64,000 nt of DNA. Origin: Isoetes taiwanensis (taxonomy: Eukaryota > Streptophyta > Lycopodiopsida > Isoetales > Isoetaceae). Below the pieces are notes generated by a model. It was not told the origin of the DNA and did no database searches. It was given only the letters and a program-made list of their open reading frames with translations. Below, piece by piece: positions 1 to 12,330 of the stretch. Every line of letters begins with the position of its first letter. The first letter of the stretch is position 1. Location: contig JAJEKV010000270.1 of assembly GCA_021234155.1 (NCBI GenBank), forward strand, positions 124,001 through 188,000, written 5' to 3'. A program made the translations under genes and the position numbers.

Positions 1-3000
1 TTGTCGGCTTCCTTGGTGGCGGGGGACAGCCTCAACCTGCGGGTACCGATAGGATCTCTCATCTTCTCATGGAGACATGGGAGCATGCCGCACATGCTAC
101 CCGGACCACGTTACCAACATTTCTATTTTCAATACTGCGTGACAGACAGGGGCCATGGTGGGTTGCTTGCTACACGACAACCTTGGCACATTCCGCTTTA
201 CCCTCCGTATTATCGCATTGCACACCAACCCAGACTTGCGGGTTCGTGTGCATAATACCGATGGCAACTCTCTTTTCCCGGCGCTGTTATTTCTCTCCAC
301 CGAGCACCTCTATCGCAGACCACTGATGCGGGATAGGATGGACCCTTATGTCAATCTATATGATGACATACGCCAAGCACAACCCGATTGGGTAGGGTCG
401 CCCTTCTGGGGATTTCAATGCAGGACAGAGTAGAGCGTACCCCATGAGACTTGACCCCTCCGGCCGACGATGTCCCCGAAGCTACGCCCCCAGAGGCAAC
501 CCGCCACGAGGCTCTGATGGCGGCCGGGTCACTGCTTTTCCTCTGTAGCTTACGTCAGGCAGAGGCAACCCGGCCATTTAGGCTCTGGGATGACAGCCGT
601 CACTTTGGCGGCATGATTGTTCTCGCTATGTGGTATTTTGACTTCATAATTTGCAATGGCACATCAAGGGCCCGGGCTTTCGCAAGTGCACCCGCAGACG
701 GTGTGACAATTAGGGGAGGGTCTAGTGTGGTGGACTATGTGCTCGTAGAAGGCGCAAGATATGCATCTCATCGCCGCTTTCCGTGGGCACCGACAAACGG
801 GATGAGGAGGTCATTTCGCATCACCTTCCACTTTATTTGACATGGTTTTGGCGCCGTAACCCCCACTATGCCAGCCAATCCTCGGGCCATGCATCGGATT
901 ATGAGCAGTGAAGAGGACTACGCCGAGATGTCGCCAGCAATTCGCGGACCCCACACTAGAGCAAATGCACGTACGCAATTGATCGAAAGCTATTACGGAT
1001 GCGCTGGATAGGTGCTTTGGCGCCAAGGACATCAACATTTCCGCCAGAATCGGTGGTTTGATGCGGCGTAAAGAATGCAAACGCCAGCCCATCACATTCC
1101 TCGGATCCGTGTACCCGCTATGTGCCACCACACAAGACATCGCCCATCCGAAGGAGACAAAGGCGAGGTACTTTTGTGCATCAGGGGAGATGTTCGGCCA
1201 TCGACACTCATCCTCGAACCTTTTGGCGCTAGAGTGCTTCAAGGCCGCCCAGCCTACAGGGACATCACACCGGGCAAGGGGAACAAGATTTTGCAGCAGC
1301 TCTATGACCCACCGTGAGACGCCAGACGCCCATACCCTCACGGTGATGGCCCCCCATTGGTTCTCGTGGAGGAGGATGTTGTGGAGGGCCCCGCAACGAC
1401 CGGCTAATGGGAAGGCAAATGACCTCGATGGTATGCGTGTCGAAGTTACTCAAATGGGCAGGCACCGCCGCCGCCGATCCTCACTATCCTTCTTCAATAG
1501 AGCATTGCAGAAGATTTCCACAATGGACCACAAGCGTGGATTGTCCCCATTCACAAGGCTGGGCGACCCACACTCGTCCGCCACTTACCGGACGATCATG
1601 GTCGGATTCAAGATTTGCCAAACCGCTATCGGCAGTGGGCCTTGAGCAAAGCAGTTTCTGACCTGTGGCGAGGCAAATGTGATGTGTGAGCCCTCACACA
1701 AGCAAAGCTTTTAGACCCCGCCACTCAACCATTGACCATATCTTTACATCGCGGGCATTGATTGAAGATAGCCGTAAAACCATCTGGTAGACTTGTAATC
1801 GCCGCTTTGTGAACTTCGCTGAAGGTTTTGATACCCCCGAAAACATTATATTACAGATCAGGCTAATCACGCCGCCGCTCAGGCGTAATGCCATATACAG
1901 TCAGATGAGAGTTGTTTTGGCAGGATGTAGCCGACGGCCAAGCATTCACCAAGAGACGGTGGTCCAGGCCGCCCTCTCACCAACACTTTTGGCCTCTACA
2001 TTGACCCTTTAGAGCCCCGGGCTTTACCGAGCATGGGGATGGCATGCTTTTGCACTGTGTCATCCGGCCAAATTATATATGCGACGATGTTGACCTTTTG
2101 GCCCACATCCTTTAAGCTATGCAGCCTCATCCTGATGCCCTAGGACACATTCGGGGCCAGTTACGACATGCGCTGCTGAATCGCCAAGACCAGTGGTGGT
2201 TCTCATATCCTCTTCACGCCACCCCCATGCCTCCCTCGCTCACATATCTGGGGACCGCCGAGGTCACGCCCCACCTACAAGTACCTAGGGGTGGAGTTCC
2301 CTCCTCGGCCGCCTTGGGAGGCTTCCATCCACTTATGCGGTGACAGCAGTCGGGAAAGCGCTTTTATGCCATGCGTAACAACAATCACCGGTGCAGAGCT
2401 CTATGATTGGGGCCATCACCGACTGCTTTTGGACCGACGAGCATGTCCTTTCCAGACGGGTCGAGGTTTGGGGGCTCACCGCCTCTTTGGCGACCGAATG
2501 ACTTGGGAGCAGTGCGTAAGGCATTTTGGCACGGCACTTGGGTGAAACCTTCATCCCCCTATCAAACCTCGGTCACAGAAACCGATTCTTGCCGCCAGGT
2601 ACTTTTGATAGACACATTGTCTATTTTAAAAAAGTGTTAATATGGGTGATGCTCGGCCCCACACCTAGCTTACGCCGTGGCAATGGCCCGCAGCCGCGGG
2701 CCCGCTTGAGGGATAAGAGAGATCGCTGGCTCGCCAGATGGAACGCAGAGTGCATGCATGCGTGTAGACACAGAGGCCGATCGGGATGTACAGCGGAGTT
2801 CCTGACGCTTGCTTCCTTTCAAAAGCTCGACCCCGTGCGTTTAGAGCAGTCAAAACGCCCACCATAAGGAGCACATCAACCTCGGTTGGTTCGTGGGCCC
2901 GCAGTTTACTACTGCTTCCTACCGGGCTCTCAAAAGCGCAGATCATTGCCTCCATTCGCATTGTGTGCCCACCATCTTCGTGATCGTAGATTCGGGGATT

Positions 3001-3490
3001 GGGAGCTCCGCCAGACATGTCTGTCAGTGCTACCGCCAAACGGTGCCATTGAGGATGAGTCTCTACACTTTTCCAGAGTTGCCCAGCATTCAGTCGATCC
3101 GCCGATATACGCCTCTTTAGTAACGGCCGGACTTGCCCCTACATTTGCCGATGAACACAACATCAAGACGCGCTCGGGGTCGACATATCGGGTGAGGTAA
3201 CGGATCCGGCGAGCCCACCTTTTGCCCTCACCACCGGGTCGCCTTCAACCGATCGTGCACTACTGGTCTGTGACATGAGTGTATATATCCGTGTTTTTGT
3301 ATTTCGTGATATTGGAACGGTTTGTCGAAGGCCGATTGACGCCACGATTTTTCCCTCTAAAACCTTTCTGGCTGGGTTTTATCCGGGTAAGAATTATTGT
3401 CTGCGCTTTTAGATTGGGTCCCATAGACCGATTGGTCTCCGTGGACGATAAAAATACCTTCCTTCCTTCCTTCCTTCCTTCCTTCCTATG
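1..3490 (+). mobile_element. Decayed non-LTR retrotransposon (LINE), 5' end outside the window
   Basis: Reading frames switch repeatedly, but the order of pieces is that of LINE ORF2. An endonuclease part lies at about 1-840: a METWEH-like motif near 69, a DPYVNLYDDIRQAQ stretch near 340, and GGSSVVDYVLVEGA near 714. A reverse transcriptase part follows at about 1500-2640, with IVPIHKAG at about 1540 and a decayed active-site block reading CDDVDLLAH near 2070. The endonuclease pieces match the LINE copy at 21.8 kb, so both belong to one family; the RT wording also resembles the element at 55.6-59.1 kb. The copy is more GC-rich than the DNA after 3.5 kb. It ends in a CCTT run instead of poly(A), which I take as its 3' tail. 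No frame is open across a domain, so it is inactive. The clade is not assigned. Confidence 0.7.
3457..3487. repeat. (CCTT)n microsatellite, probable LINE tail
   Basis: About eight perfect CCTT units follow the AT-rich end of the LINE relic, and sequence character changes abruptly after them. This position suggests the simple-repeat tail of a non-poly(A) LINE. Confidence 0.7.
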
Positions 3491-3936
3491 ATATAGTTAT
3501 TTCTTCCAATCTATGAATGTCTCGTGAATAATGTATTAATAGTGCAACGCCTTCTTTACTTCACCATAATGTAGCCACTTCGTTTTATTATAAGGTTAAG
3601 AATTCATACAACTTGCAACAACTTGTCTTCGTACATAGTTTTTTAGTGCACATTATTTCTTTTCTTCTACTAATGACTGCTATTTCCATCAAGTAAACAT
3701 GCATAGAACATTAATCAAGTATAAAAGGTTAATGCTTCAATCGAGCAGGTTCTGGATAATAATCCATGAGGCCAGCAGCCCAAGGGGGTTATTCTGCAGA
3801 ACCATGAGGGGGCAACATTGACCCACTTAAATCGGAGGTCGAGCAATTTAGCTAGTTTAGCCCGAGCTAAGAACAAGCCTGATTTATCAATGACGGAGAT
3901 TATCAAGATAATCTCCTAGTGGTTGTTACAATAATT

Positions 3937-5880
3937 TCTCCTTTTTCCCGTTGCGATGAGTTCTTGGTTTTAACACCTCAAGATCGAAAGGCTAGGAGCT
4001 CATGCCTTGATAAATTACGAGACTCGTATTAAAGTAAAGTCTACTAGCATATTACTTGTGTCCTTTTCCTTATTTGAGGGATGTCTGACTTGTCTCAGTT
4101 TATGATTTTATTAGATTTTTTAAATCAAGGCCACTAGACACATACATCGTGCAAAGCAAAACATTCAAAGATGCATGAGCTTATTACCATTCATATAACA
4201 AATTATCTTATATTAGCATTAAAAAAAAATATACTTGTTACTAAATGTGGGCACATGTTCCTTTCACAACAGCTAGTTTATTTGTTTTGACATGTGAGTT
4301 TGTCCACTTTCTTCATGTCTTCATTAGCTTTCATTATGTCCTTACAATAAAAAGTTGCAGCTGTGTATATTCTGCTGTCGGGCATGCACAGACTCGTGGG
4401 CCAGCAGAGACCATTATGACGCTTTTGGTATGTTGCCAGTGTATCTCCAATGTATCTCCACTTTGAAGATGATGAGCCAATAATAGAAAAGGAACTCCAG
4501 TTGGGATATGCTTTCAATACCATGAGACAAACAAACAATATAGGTCAAGATGTAATGTCATGGCCGAAATCACAACCATTAGGATTCGAGCCCCAAACGG
4601 AATAATAGGATCCACCTCTATGACACTACATCCAGGGTAGAACTATTTTATCAAGGCATACAACTAAAAGGAACTGTTGTGGGCAACATTTAGAGACTAC
4701 GAGTAGTTGATTATTTCAAGTTTTCCATCAAAAACTTTTATTGTCCTTAGAAAAAGACACGAGAGTCGAGAGTCTTCTCAGAAGTCTTGTTGTGCACTAA
4801 ACCAAACATCTCGAGCTTCCTATTGGAAAGACCACCTTCCCTACCTCCAACCCCCATCCCCAATCACGATAATTTCCTATTTTTCTGTTGCGACGAGTTA
4901 TCGGTTTTAACACCTCAAGATCAGATGGCCAGGAGCTTATGATCCTTGATAAAGTACGAGTCGATTTTAACACCTCGAGATCAGACGGCCAGGAGGTTAT
5001 GATCCTTGATAAAGTACGAGATGTTGTGACTTAAAGTAATGTCTACTAAAATATTACTTGTGTCCTTTTCTTTGTTTGAGGGATGTTTGACTTGTCTCAG
5101 TTTCTTATGATTTTATTAGATTTTTCAAATCAAGTCCAGTGAACACATACATCGTGCAAAGGAGGACATTCAAAGGTACTTGAACACATACATCGTGCAA
5201 AGGAAGACATTCAAAGGTACTTGAGCTTACCATTTTTTTGTGTAGCATGAAAAAAAAAAACATATATGCTTGCTACTAAATGTGGGCACATGTTCCTTTC
5301 ACATCAGATAACTTATTTGTTTCGACATGTGATTTTTCATACTTTCTTCATGTCTTCATTGGCTTTTATAATCTCTTTATAACAAAAAGCTGTAGTTGTG
5401 CATATTCAATTGTCGGGCGTGCACAGACTTGTGGGCCAACAGAGATCCTTATGACGCTTTTGGTATATTGCCAATTTATCTCCAATGTATCTTCACTTTG
5501 ACGATGATGAGCCAATAATATGAAGGAATTCCAGTTGGGATATGCTTTCAACGCCATGGGACAAACAAACAATGCAAACCAAGTAAAAGGAATCAAGATA
5601 AATCTATTCTAGATGTAATGTCATGGCCAGATCACAACCATTAGGATTCAAGCCTCGAACTGAACAACAAGATCGACCTCTATGATACTACATCTAGGGT
5701 AGAACTATTTTATCAAGGCATACAATTAAAAAGCAGTGTTGGGGGAAACAGTTAGAGACTACAAAAAAATCTCCTCATATTCCTCTTAGTAGTCGAATAT
5801 TTCAAGTTTCCAATCAAAATTTTGTTGTGCATTAACTCAATAAAAATCTCAAGTTTCTAATCATAAAACCTTCTGCCTGG
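3937..5880. repeat. Tandem segmental duplication, units of about 0.95 kb
   Basis: Unit 1 (about 3937-4867) and unit 2 (about 4868-5880) align throughout with scattered substitutions and small indels. Shared landmarks are TGTGGGCACATGTTCCTTTC at 4245 and 5280 and the GATGATGAGCCAATAAT stretch near 4470 and 5505. Unit 2 has its own later tandem duplications: an exact-length 60-bp pair (4901-4960 and 4961-5020) and a 41-bp pair (5141-5181 and 5182-5222). The similar short ORFs at 4245 and 5280 are copies of this repeat and show no recognisable protein. The flank 3488-3936 holds nothing I recognise. Confidence 0.8.
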
Positions 5881-6065
5881 GACCAGACGTAAAGAAATAA
5901 AATCAAAGTCACTGGTTGGTTGTACCCAGGCGATTTAACATTGTGAACTTTGAATTTTTAGAAGTAGATAGTATTTTTTAGGTCATGCCACATGGTTTAG
6001 GATTTATGAAAGCTGCGGTGGACATTTTTGACACGTGCAGATCTTTTGAAGTCCCGTTATGAGAG

Positions 6066-6149
6066 GGATAACACCTTGGAACGAGGGTGTTATGCCCCAC
6101 TATAACAAACTCAGGTGGGGCATAACACCCTCGTTCCAGGGTATTATCC
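6066..6149. repeat. Near-perfect foldback (35-nt arms, 14-nt loop)
   Basis: Arm 6066-6100 is the reverse complement of arm 6115-6149 at 33 of 35 positions, with loop 6101-6114. Weaker complementarity continues outward to about 6055 and 6160. The loop motif TATAACAAACT recurs just downstream at about 6219 and, with changes, at about 6188, each time followed by AGGTGTTTAT. The foldback lies about 560 bp upstream of the desaturase start codon. It could be a small foldback/MITE insertion or a hairpin-RNA precursor; the sequence does not decide. Confidence 0.85.
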
Positions 6150-6709
6150 GCCTTAACGACCTGGGCCGAGAGTTTTATAGTGGTTTTCGTAACAAGCTAG
6201 GTGTTTATAGCTATTTGGTATAACAAACTAGGTGTTTATGGCCATGGAACGTAGCCTTAAAAAGAAGCTCATGCATGCATTCCATAGACCAAGGAAGTCC
6301 CACTGGGCATGCAACGTGGCAAACCTTCCGTGGCGGAAAAAAAAGCATGACTTTTGACACGGAGGTACTTTAAGGTCCCTCTCCTCAACAGCGGATTGAC
6401 ACGTGGCACGGCTTTCCGCTTTGCCCTTCAGCCCCCTTCATGCTTTGCCATCTCCTGGACATCAAATTGCCGCTCTGCCGCTTGCCTAGATCGACCCGCA
6501 TTCGGGGCTAGATGCATCAAATTGATTGATCCGGTCCCTGTGCACCGGACCAATCCATTTCTCTGCATCCCTCTGAATCCGTCGACCCACTTGTCGCCCA
6601 TCCAGCCTCCAGTCCGTCCACATTTGCATGTCTTGATTTGTTTTTCATCTCTCTGGCTTGGATCCTGCATTAGCACTATTGGGCTGCTTGCCTTCTCCTC
6701 CTTTGTCCC
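6150..6709 (+). promoter_or_regulatory. Upstream region and probable 5' leader of the desaturase gene
   Basis: This interval joins the foldback to the start codon at 6710. The part from about 6400 is C/T-rich, as plant leaders often are, and has no ATG-led frame that continues into the gene. No convincing TATA box could be placed. The assignment rests on position only. Confidence 0.4.
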
Positions 6710-9700
6710 ATGGCTCCCAACCCTTTTGGCTTTGGAAGCCCGGGAATGGGTGAGCCAATGCAGCCCAAGAAGTATAGCTTGAAGGAAATAAGCCTCCATA
6801 ATAAGCCGGAAGATTGTTGGCTTATTGTTAATGGAAAAGTATATGATGTTACTTCATGGTATGTAAGGAGATCTTATGCTTTTGTCTGTTTTGGATCTTA
6901 TGATCAGTTTCATTCCATTTGTACCAAATTTGTTCTCGCAACCTTGACCTGTTGTGGCAATCATATTCATAGTTCTTGGCTGCATTACAGGGTTCCTAGT
7001 CATCCTGGTGGAACCTTTATCTATGTCAGAGCAGGCCAGGATTGTACGTACTTATTTAACTCATATCATCCTCTTTACGTCAGGTGAGATGCTTGATCCT
7101 TGGCCTTGTATTACTCTGTAGTTTACTCAATAGGATAGATCAAGTATAACAATGGCATCAAGAATAAGTTTGTGTTACATTGGTTTAAATATGTGATATG
7201 ATGTACTATTTTGAAGTTTCATCTTCTGTTCTTAAAGCTATTTCTTTCCTATTTAAAGCTCATCTATTTTGTTAAAGTGAATAATTTGAAATTTTAATTG
7301 TTGAGTTTTCAGGAAGGTACTACCGCAATATTATATTGGAGAAGTCCAATATAGCGTCGATGACTCACACCTTTGTTCTTCAAATGTCGAATATTTGGAT
7401 TCATGGAATGATAAATTCTATTTGACTGTAAAAGAACGCGTTGAAACATTGTTCCGGAAGGAAAATGTATGTAGATATTTGTCATGCTTTCTGAAAAACT
7501 ATAGTTTGGGCCATTTATTGATTTTTTGCTGATACTTTTTGCAGATCAATTCAAGGGTGCATCCCCATATGTATTTGAAGTCAATCTTTGTCATCATGGC
7601 ATATGTCCTTTGCTATTATCTGACCTGGTTTTACAAAGGAAGCTTTATGTTGTCATTTATCTCTTCTCTAGGCTTGGGTTTTTCCCTGGCACAGATTGGT
7701 TTATCAATCATGCATGATAGCAATCATGGTAAAGACTTTTTCCTGGAATGGGTAACTGTATCAGTGGTGTTTTATCTCATACTTTTACTGTTACGCAGGG
7801 GCCTACTCAACATGCCCATGGCTCGGGTATGCGATGGCTGCAATAATAGATTTCGTTGGTGCTAGTAGGTAAGGAATTTGTAACAGATAAACTTGATATA
7901 AGTACTTACATGCCATTCTGTTATAGCTTTATGTGGCGACACCAACATGTTATTGGACATCATTGCTATACCAATGTCAACAAACATGATCCTGATATCA
8001 GTATGTTACACTGTTTGTTGATGCATTGTGAAATTCATCTTTCTAACTAAATGATGCAGGAGTGAAGGACCCTGACATTCGGCGTGTCATCCCACAACAC
8101 CCTTGGCGCTCATATCACGTTTATCAGGTATTTGTCATTTTGTTCTATCGTGATATACTCTTTGCTTCTGACCTCTGTTCTAATTGAAGTCAATTTCTTA
8201 TTTTCAGCATCTGTACTTGGGTGTTCTTTACGGTTTTTTGGCGACGAAGAGTATATTTTTTGATGATTTCAGTGCCTATCTGAGTGGATCAATAGGACCG
8301 TAAGTAACGCTTGTTGCATTAGAATAAGCTACTATACGTTCACCAATCTATGAAAGATTATACGTTCACCAATCTATGAAAGATTATTTAAGTGTTGTTA
8401 CAATTTTTATTATTTTACAGTGTAAAGGTACCTCCAATGACCCCACTGGAGTTCTACGTCTTCTTCGGAGGGAAGTTGTTTTACGCAATCCACATGCTCA
8501 TTATTCCTTCTGTTTTCAGTCATCATTCCTGGCTGGCCCTCTTCGTCCTTTATTTGTCATCACAGGTACATTTTACAGCTTTAGAAATATTATTGAAGTG
8601 GAAGTAGATGCAAAGTTCTAAATAGGGTTTAGAATCCACATGTTTAGGTGCCTGTGAGTTTTACAAGCTTTCATATAGTGAACACAATTGGAGCATAATC
8701 ACTGCAAAGGTTTAACTAGGGTTTGGAATCCACTTGTTTAGTTATGCCTGCGAGTTCTACAAGATTTCATATAGTAAATACTTTTGGAGCATAATCACTG
8801 CAATCTCCATCTTGATAGTAAATATTGGTGTAGTGATGCCATTAGTGCGTTTACTTTAGAAGATGTGGATGCTGATTGATAATAAATATTGGCTTGATGA
8901 AATCTGCATCTTGACAATAAATATTGGCTTGAGGAAATAATAAGTGATGCGATTAGTGCATTCAGTTTAGTTTAGAAAATGTGGATGTGCAACGATGAAA
9001 TCTGCATCTTGACAATAAATATTGGCTTGAGGAAATAAATAAGTGATGCGATTAGTGCATTCAGTTTTTAGTTTAGAAAATGTGGACGGGCAAGTGAGGA
9101 TTAGTTTAACTTTAAAGCTTATGTGTGGCTCTGCATCGTTAGATTGTAATTGTGGTTGATTCGTATTGATTAGTCTGTACTTTTTGTTGTGTTTGCAGTT
9201 AATAGCAGGCTGGACGCTTGCACTTATGTTCCAAGTGGCTCATGTTGTCGAGGAAGCAGAGTTTTTCGATGCAGATATCAAGGATGGTATTCCAACATTG
9301 CAGCGCGGGTGGGCAGCATCCCAGGTATGTGTGTTAGATATAAACACACCACAGGCAGTCCATTAGAACCACTTTTATCTAGTAAGGCTGTACATCAGGC
9401 TGAAAATGAAGAGGCTGCTATATGTGATAATGTTCTTCAGTATATTTATATGTATAAATTCTGTCACTTGAAGCTTGAAATTGCGACCTATCCAGTTTTT
9501 TGTTTTCCCTGTTTGAGGCTTCTGCTTTCCTTATCTTAACATCCATTTCTTGCAGATCAGGACAACCACCAATTTCAATGTAAAGTCACTGTTATGGACA
9601 CATCTTAGTGGTGGACTTAATCATCAGGTAAGGTTTAAGGTTCAGGTTCTATTTTAAAGTTCTTTATCATATACGGATCCTCATGCTTTTATTGGTTTCA

Positions 9701-9980
9701 TTTTTCCAGATTGAGCATCATTTGTTTCCAGCTATATGCCATCTTCATTATCCAAAAATTCAACCAATCGTTGAAGCAACATCTAAGGAGTTTGGTATTC
9801 CATATAGATGTTATCCAACTGTAAGTGTTTTCTGTTGATGTTAATTTTGTTTGATCTGAGTTTCTTCCATGTTTTCTAATTTAATATCTATAAATGCAGA
9901 TGTGGGATGCTGTTAAAGCACATTTTGCATACTTGAGAAAAGTCGGTGTTGGTAATATGGACATTAGATTAATTGGCTAG
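6710..9980 (+). CDS. Cytochrome b5-fused front-end acyl-lipid desaturase (delta-5/delta-6 type)
   Basis: Thirteen exons: 6710-6858, 6991-7083, 7313-7466, 7545-7728, 7799-7868, 7927-8000, 8060-8127, 8208-8299, 8421-8565, 9199-9324, 9556-9627, 9710-9820, 9900-9980. All junctions are GT-AG and in phase, and the spliced frame is 1419 nt (472 aa) with no stop, typical length for the family. An N-terminal cytochrome b5 domain carries haem motif HPGG (residues 54-57). The three histidine boxes are HDSNH (189-193), HVIGHH (224-229) and QIEHH (409-413); glutamine in the third box marks front-end desaturases. Hydrophobic segments surround the boxes, as expected of an ER membrane enzyme. Family members insert a double bond between the carboxyl end and an existing one in C18 or C20 acyl chains. 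The C-terminal half most resembles bryophyte delta-5 enzymes as I know them, but regioselectivity cannot be read from sequence. A sphingolipid delta-8 role is the alternative. Confidence 0.9.
8617..9092. repeat. Two tandem-repeat families inside desaturase intron 9
   Basis: Intron 9 (8566-9198) is much the longest of the gene because of repeats. The first family is a diverged pair of about 95 bp (about 8617-8710 and 8711-8805) sharing AATCCAC and GGAGCATAATCACTGCAA. The second has two close copies of about 98 bp (8896-8993 and 8994-9092) sharing GAAATCTGCATCTTGACAAT, plus an older copy from about 8810. They are non-coding. Confidence 0.8.
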
Positions 9981-10652
9981 AAGGTTGCAGTATCAGGTAG
10001 TAGTTCTTTCTGTCAGAAGATAGATTAGACATGCACTAGTTTATGATTTGTGGGGACATTTGAGTCAAACAGTGGAACAGTATTGGGAGTTTTTCATTTC
10101 AGATTCATGGCAGTCGTGTAAAATTGGCAGTCATGTGAAACAGTGCATGTAACACCACACTGTACAGCCTTCTGTTCTGGTCTTGTGAACTGTTGAAGGA
10201 AATATGGTCTAGCTGCTTCTTTTTTTGGACCATTAGTCCTCAATATTTGGCTTGGTGGTTTTGAGAAATTGGGACAATATCTTATTGCTATTATATAATC
10301 TGTCGATCATGCTTCCTGTGCGTGTGCACATATGCATTGTCTTTTATGAAAATTTCATCAATGATTAGTTCTCTAAAAATTCTCTTATTTTTTTGGTAAT
10401 ACCCAATATCTTATCCTCAAGTGCCTCTTATCTTGCTATACCTCCCATATTTAACAGGCAAGAGGTTTCAGTCGAATGGACAAAAACATGTTATATGTAT
10501 AAATAGCAAAGAAAATGTTCGGTCTGGGTGTTTGTACCCCAATCTGATTGGATTTATCTCCAACAATTCACCCATGGGAACTCTAAATTGTTAGGCTTTT
10601 CGCAATCTTATTTTGCAATTGATGGTTTTGGCTCTGGCATGGTGTTGGCTTA
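9981..10652. other. Desaturase 3' UTR and downstream intergenic DNA
   Basis: AT-rich sequence follows the stop codon at 9978-9980. The first few hundred bases are presumably 3' UTR. I see no ORF or repeat that I can name. Confidence 0.5.
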
Positions 10653-10818
10653 GGGATCCTATACTTGAATTTAACCACGAATACAAAAGATCTCATGAGT
10701 ATGACCAAGGGATCCTATACTTAATTTAACCACGAATACAAAAGATCTCATGAGTATAACCAAGGCATCCTATACTTGAATTTAACCACGAATACAAAAG
10801 ATCTCATGAATATAACCA
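10653..10818. repeat. Three tandem copies of a 55-56-bp repeat
   Basis: Copies are 10653-10708, 10709-10763 and 10764-10818, nearly identical. Each contains TTTAACCACGAATACAAAAG and ATCTCATGA. High identity implies recent amplification. No coding content. Confidence 0.9.
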
Positions 10819-11032
10819 GTATATGCGTTGGAGAATTTAGAGAAAAGGGTAAAAAAGGGTTTTGTTTGGGGGAAATAATGTTATTGAATTTTCTTGTTTA
10901 CTATAAAAGACTAATCCATATGGAGTAAAATTGTAATGAGATGTTTGGTCTTGATTGAGGTCTTGATGGTTGTGAACAAATTATGGCAAAAGTAGGCATA
11001 TGGATGTAGGCCTACTTTGATGCCTACTTTTT

Positions 11033-12330
11033 TGAAGACTCGCTCCCTCCTTCTCATCGACATCCACAGAGCCCCGCCCAGGCCCTATCTGCTGCACAAA
11101 ACCCAAAAGAGGGCAGCCCGCTCCCTCCTTGTCTCCAACCTCAATAGAGCCTAGCCCCAATCGTACGCCGCGCGACAACCCGCCAGAGGGTTTAAGGTCG
11201 TTTTACCCCCCATAAAAGTAGGCTGTGCCTTATTTGCAAAGTTGTAATTGTAGAATTTATCCAGATTGAATGGAAGCCACATAGGTATTGCAAAACAAAA
11301 TATTTTCCTTTTGGTATCACCATATGGCACTAAACAAAGTGCATAATTGTGCCCAAAACAGTTTGCAATAAAATTAGATTCATGCTTGTTTTTATTAAAA
11401 ATTGAACGTTATTGGGATGGTGGTGGCGAACTGGGGGCTTTGGCCGGGCCTTTGAAACGGATTGGCCTGACAGAGCCCGAGGTATGGCGATCTGGGATTG
11501 GGAAGAGCGGGCCTGGGTTGCAATCGACACCTAACGGGTTCCAAAGTCGGGCAGGGCGATCCAACAGAAGTCAATTGGGGGGCAGTGTTCTTCGTCTAAA
11601 GTTTGATCGCCCAGATCTTCTCACAAGGCAAGGGGCAAGAGGGATTGATTCAGACCGGGGCTACAGGTCAATTACGGGACCGGGTGCCACGCCGCATTCT
11701 CCTGGGCTGTGTGATCGGGTTTGGTGTGGGGGAGGAGCGCCGCCTGTGGTTGAGGGGTTCCACCGGGCCGAGTTGGGTTGTCCCTCCGGATCCTGCTTGC
11801 CCCAAAGGTCGGGCGGGTTAGCTTTTCACCTTAGGCACTAGTGGAGGGTGGTAGCTGCCTCTTCAATCCCAAGTGTCCTTTGGTCCGAAGTTGACAGAGC
11901 TCGAGATGGCGGGGTACACTGAATTAAAACCCCTCCTCACTGGTCAGGCGCAGCAGTGCCCACCGATCAGCTAGGCTCTATTGAGGTTGGAGACAAGGAG
12001 GAGCGGGCTGCCCTTTGGGTTTCAGGCAACAGATAGGGTCTGGCTGGCTCTGGGATGTCGATGAGAAGGAGGAGGAGCGAAGTCTTCCATGTGTCGGGGT
12101 GCCCCGGTACTTGGCTTTGATGGGATGAGCAAAGGGAATCATCTCCGGGGAGGATGAGAAGCTTGGGGAAGCAGACTTTGAGGTTCCGGCGATGTCGCCA
12201 CTTGAGACAACCTTTCCGCTTACCCGACCCAAACTCGGCCGGGTTCTACGTTGTTTGAGGATCCCTTTGCGTGGCGGCCCGGGTGGGCACCCCCGTGCAA
12301 AGGTGTGGGTGCAGGGGTAGCCCTTAAGCT
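11033..12330. mobile_element. GC-rich retroelement composite with inverted arms
   Basis: The segment about 11033-11154 is matched in inverted orientation at about 11970-12086, at roughly 85-90% identity by eye, with about 0.8 kb between. On its own strand each arm can encode a similar proline- and serine-rich peptide ending in PPCLQPQ. Near 12310 the minus strand has AGCTTAAGGGCTACCCCTG, which resembles the start of the L1 copy at about 13109 (AGGCTTAAGGGCTACCCTGG). This suggests a 5' fragment of the same L1 family in reverse orientation, with an inverted duplicate. ORFs in the GC-rich centre are not recognised. Confidence 0.5.

Noticed and set aside
811-1645. ORFs of 176 and 195 codons on opposite strands
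   Set aside because: They are GC-rich shadow frames across the decayed LINE and match no LINE reading in order.
11347-11841. Open frame of 164 codons as a host gene
   Set aside because: It lies in the GC-rich retroelement composite, has low-complexity Gly/Pro content and no domain.
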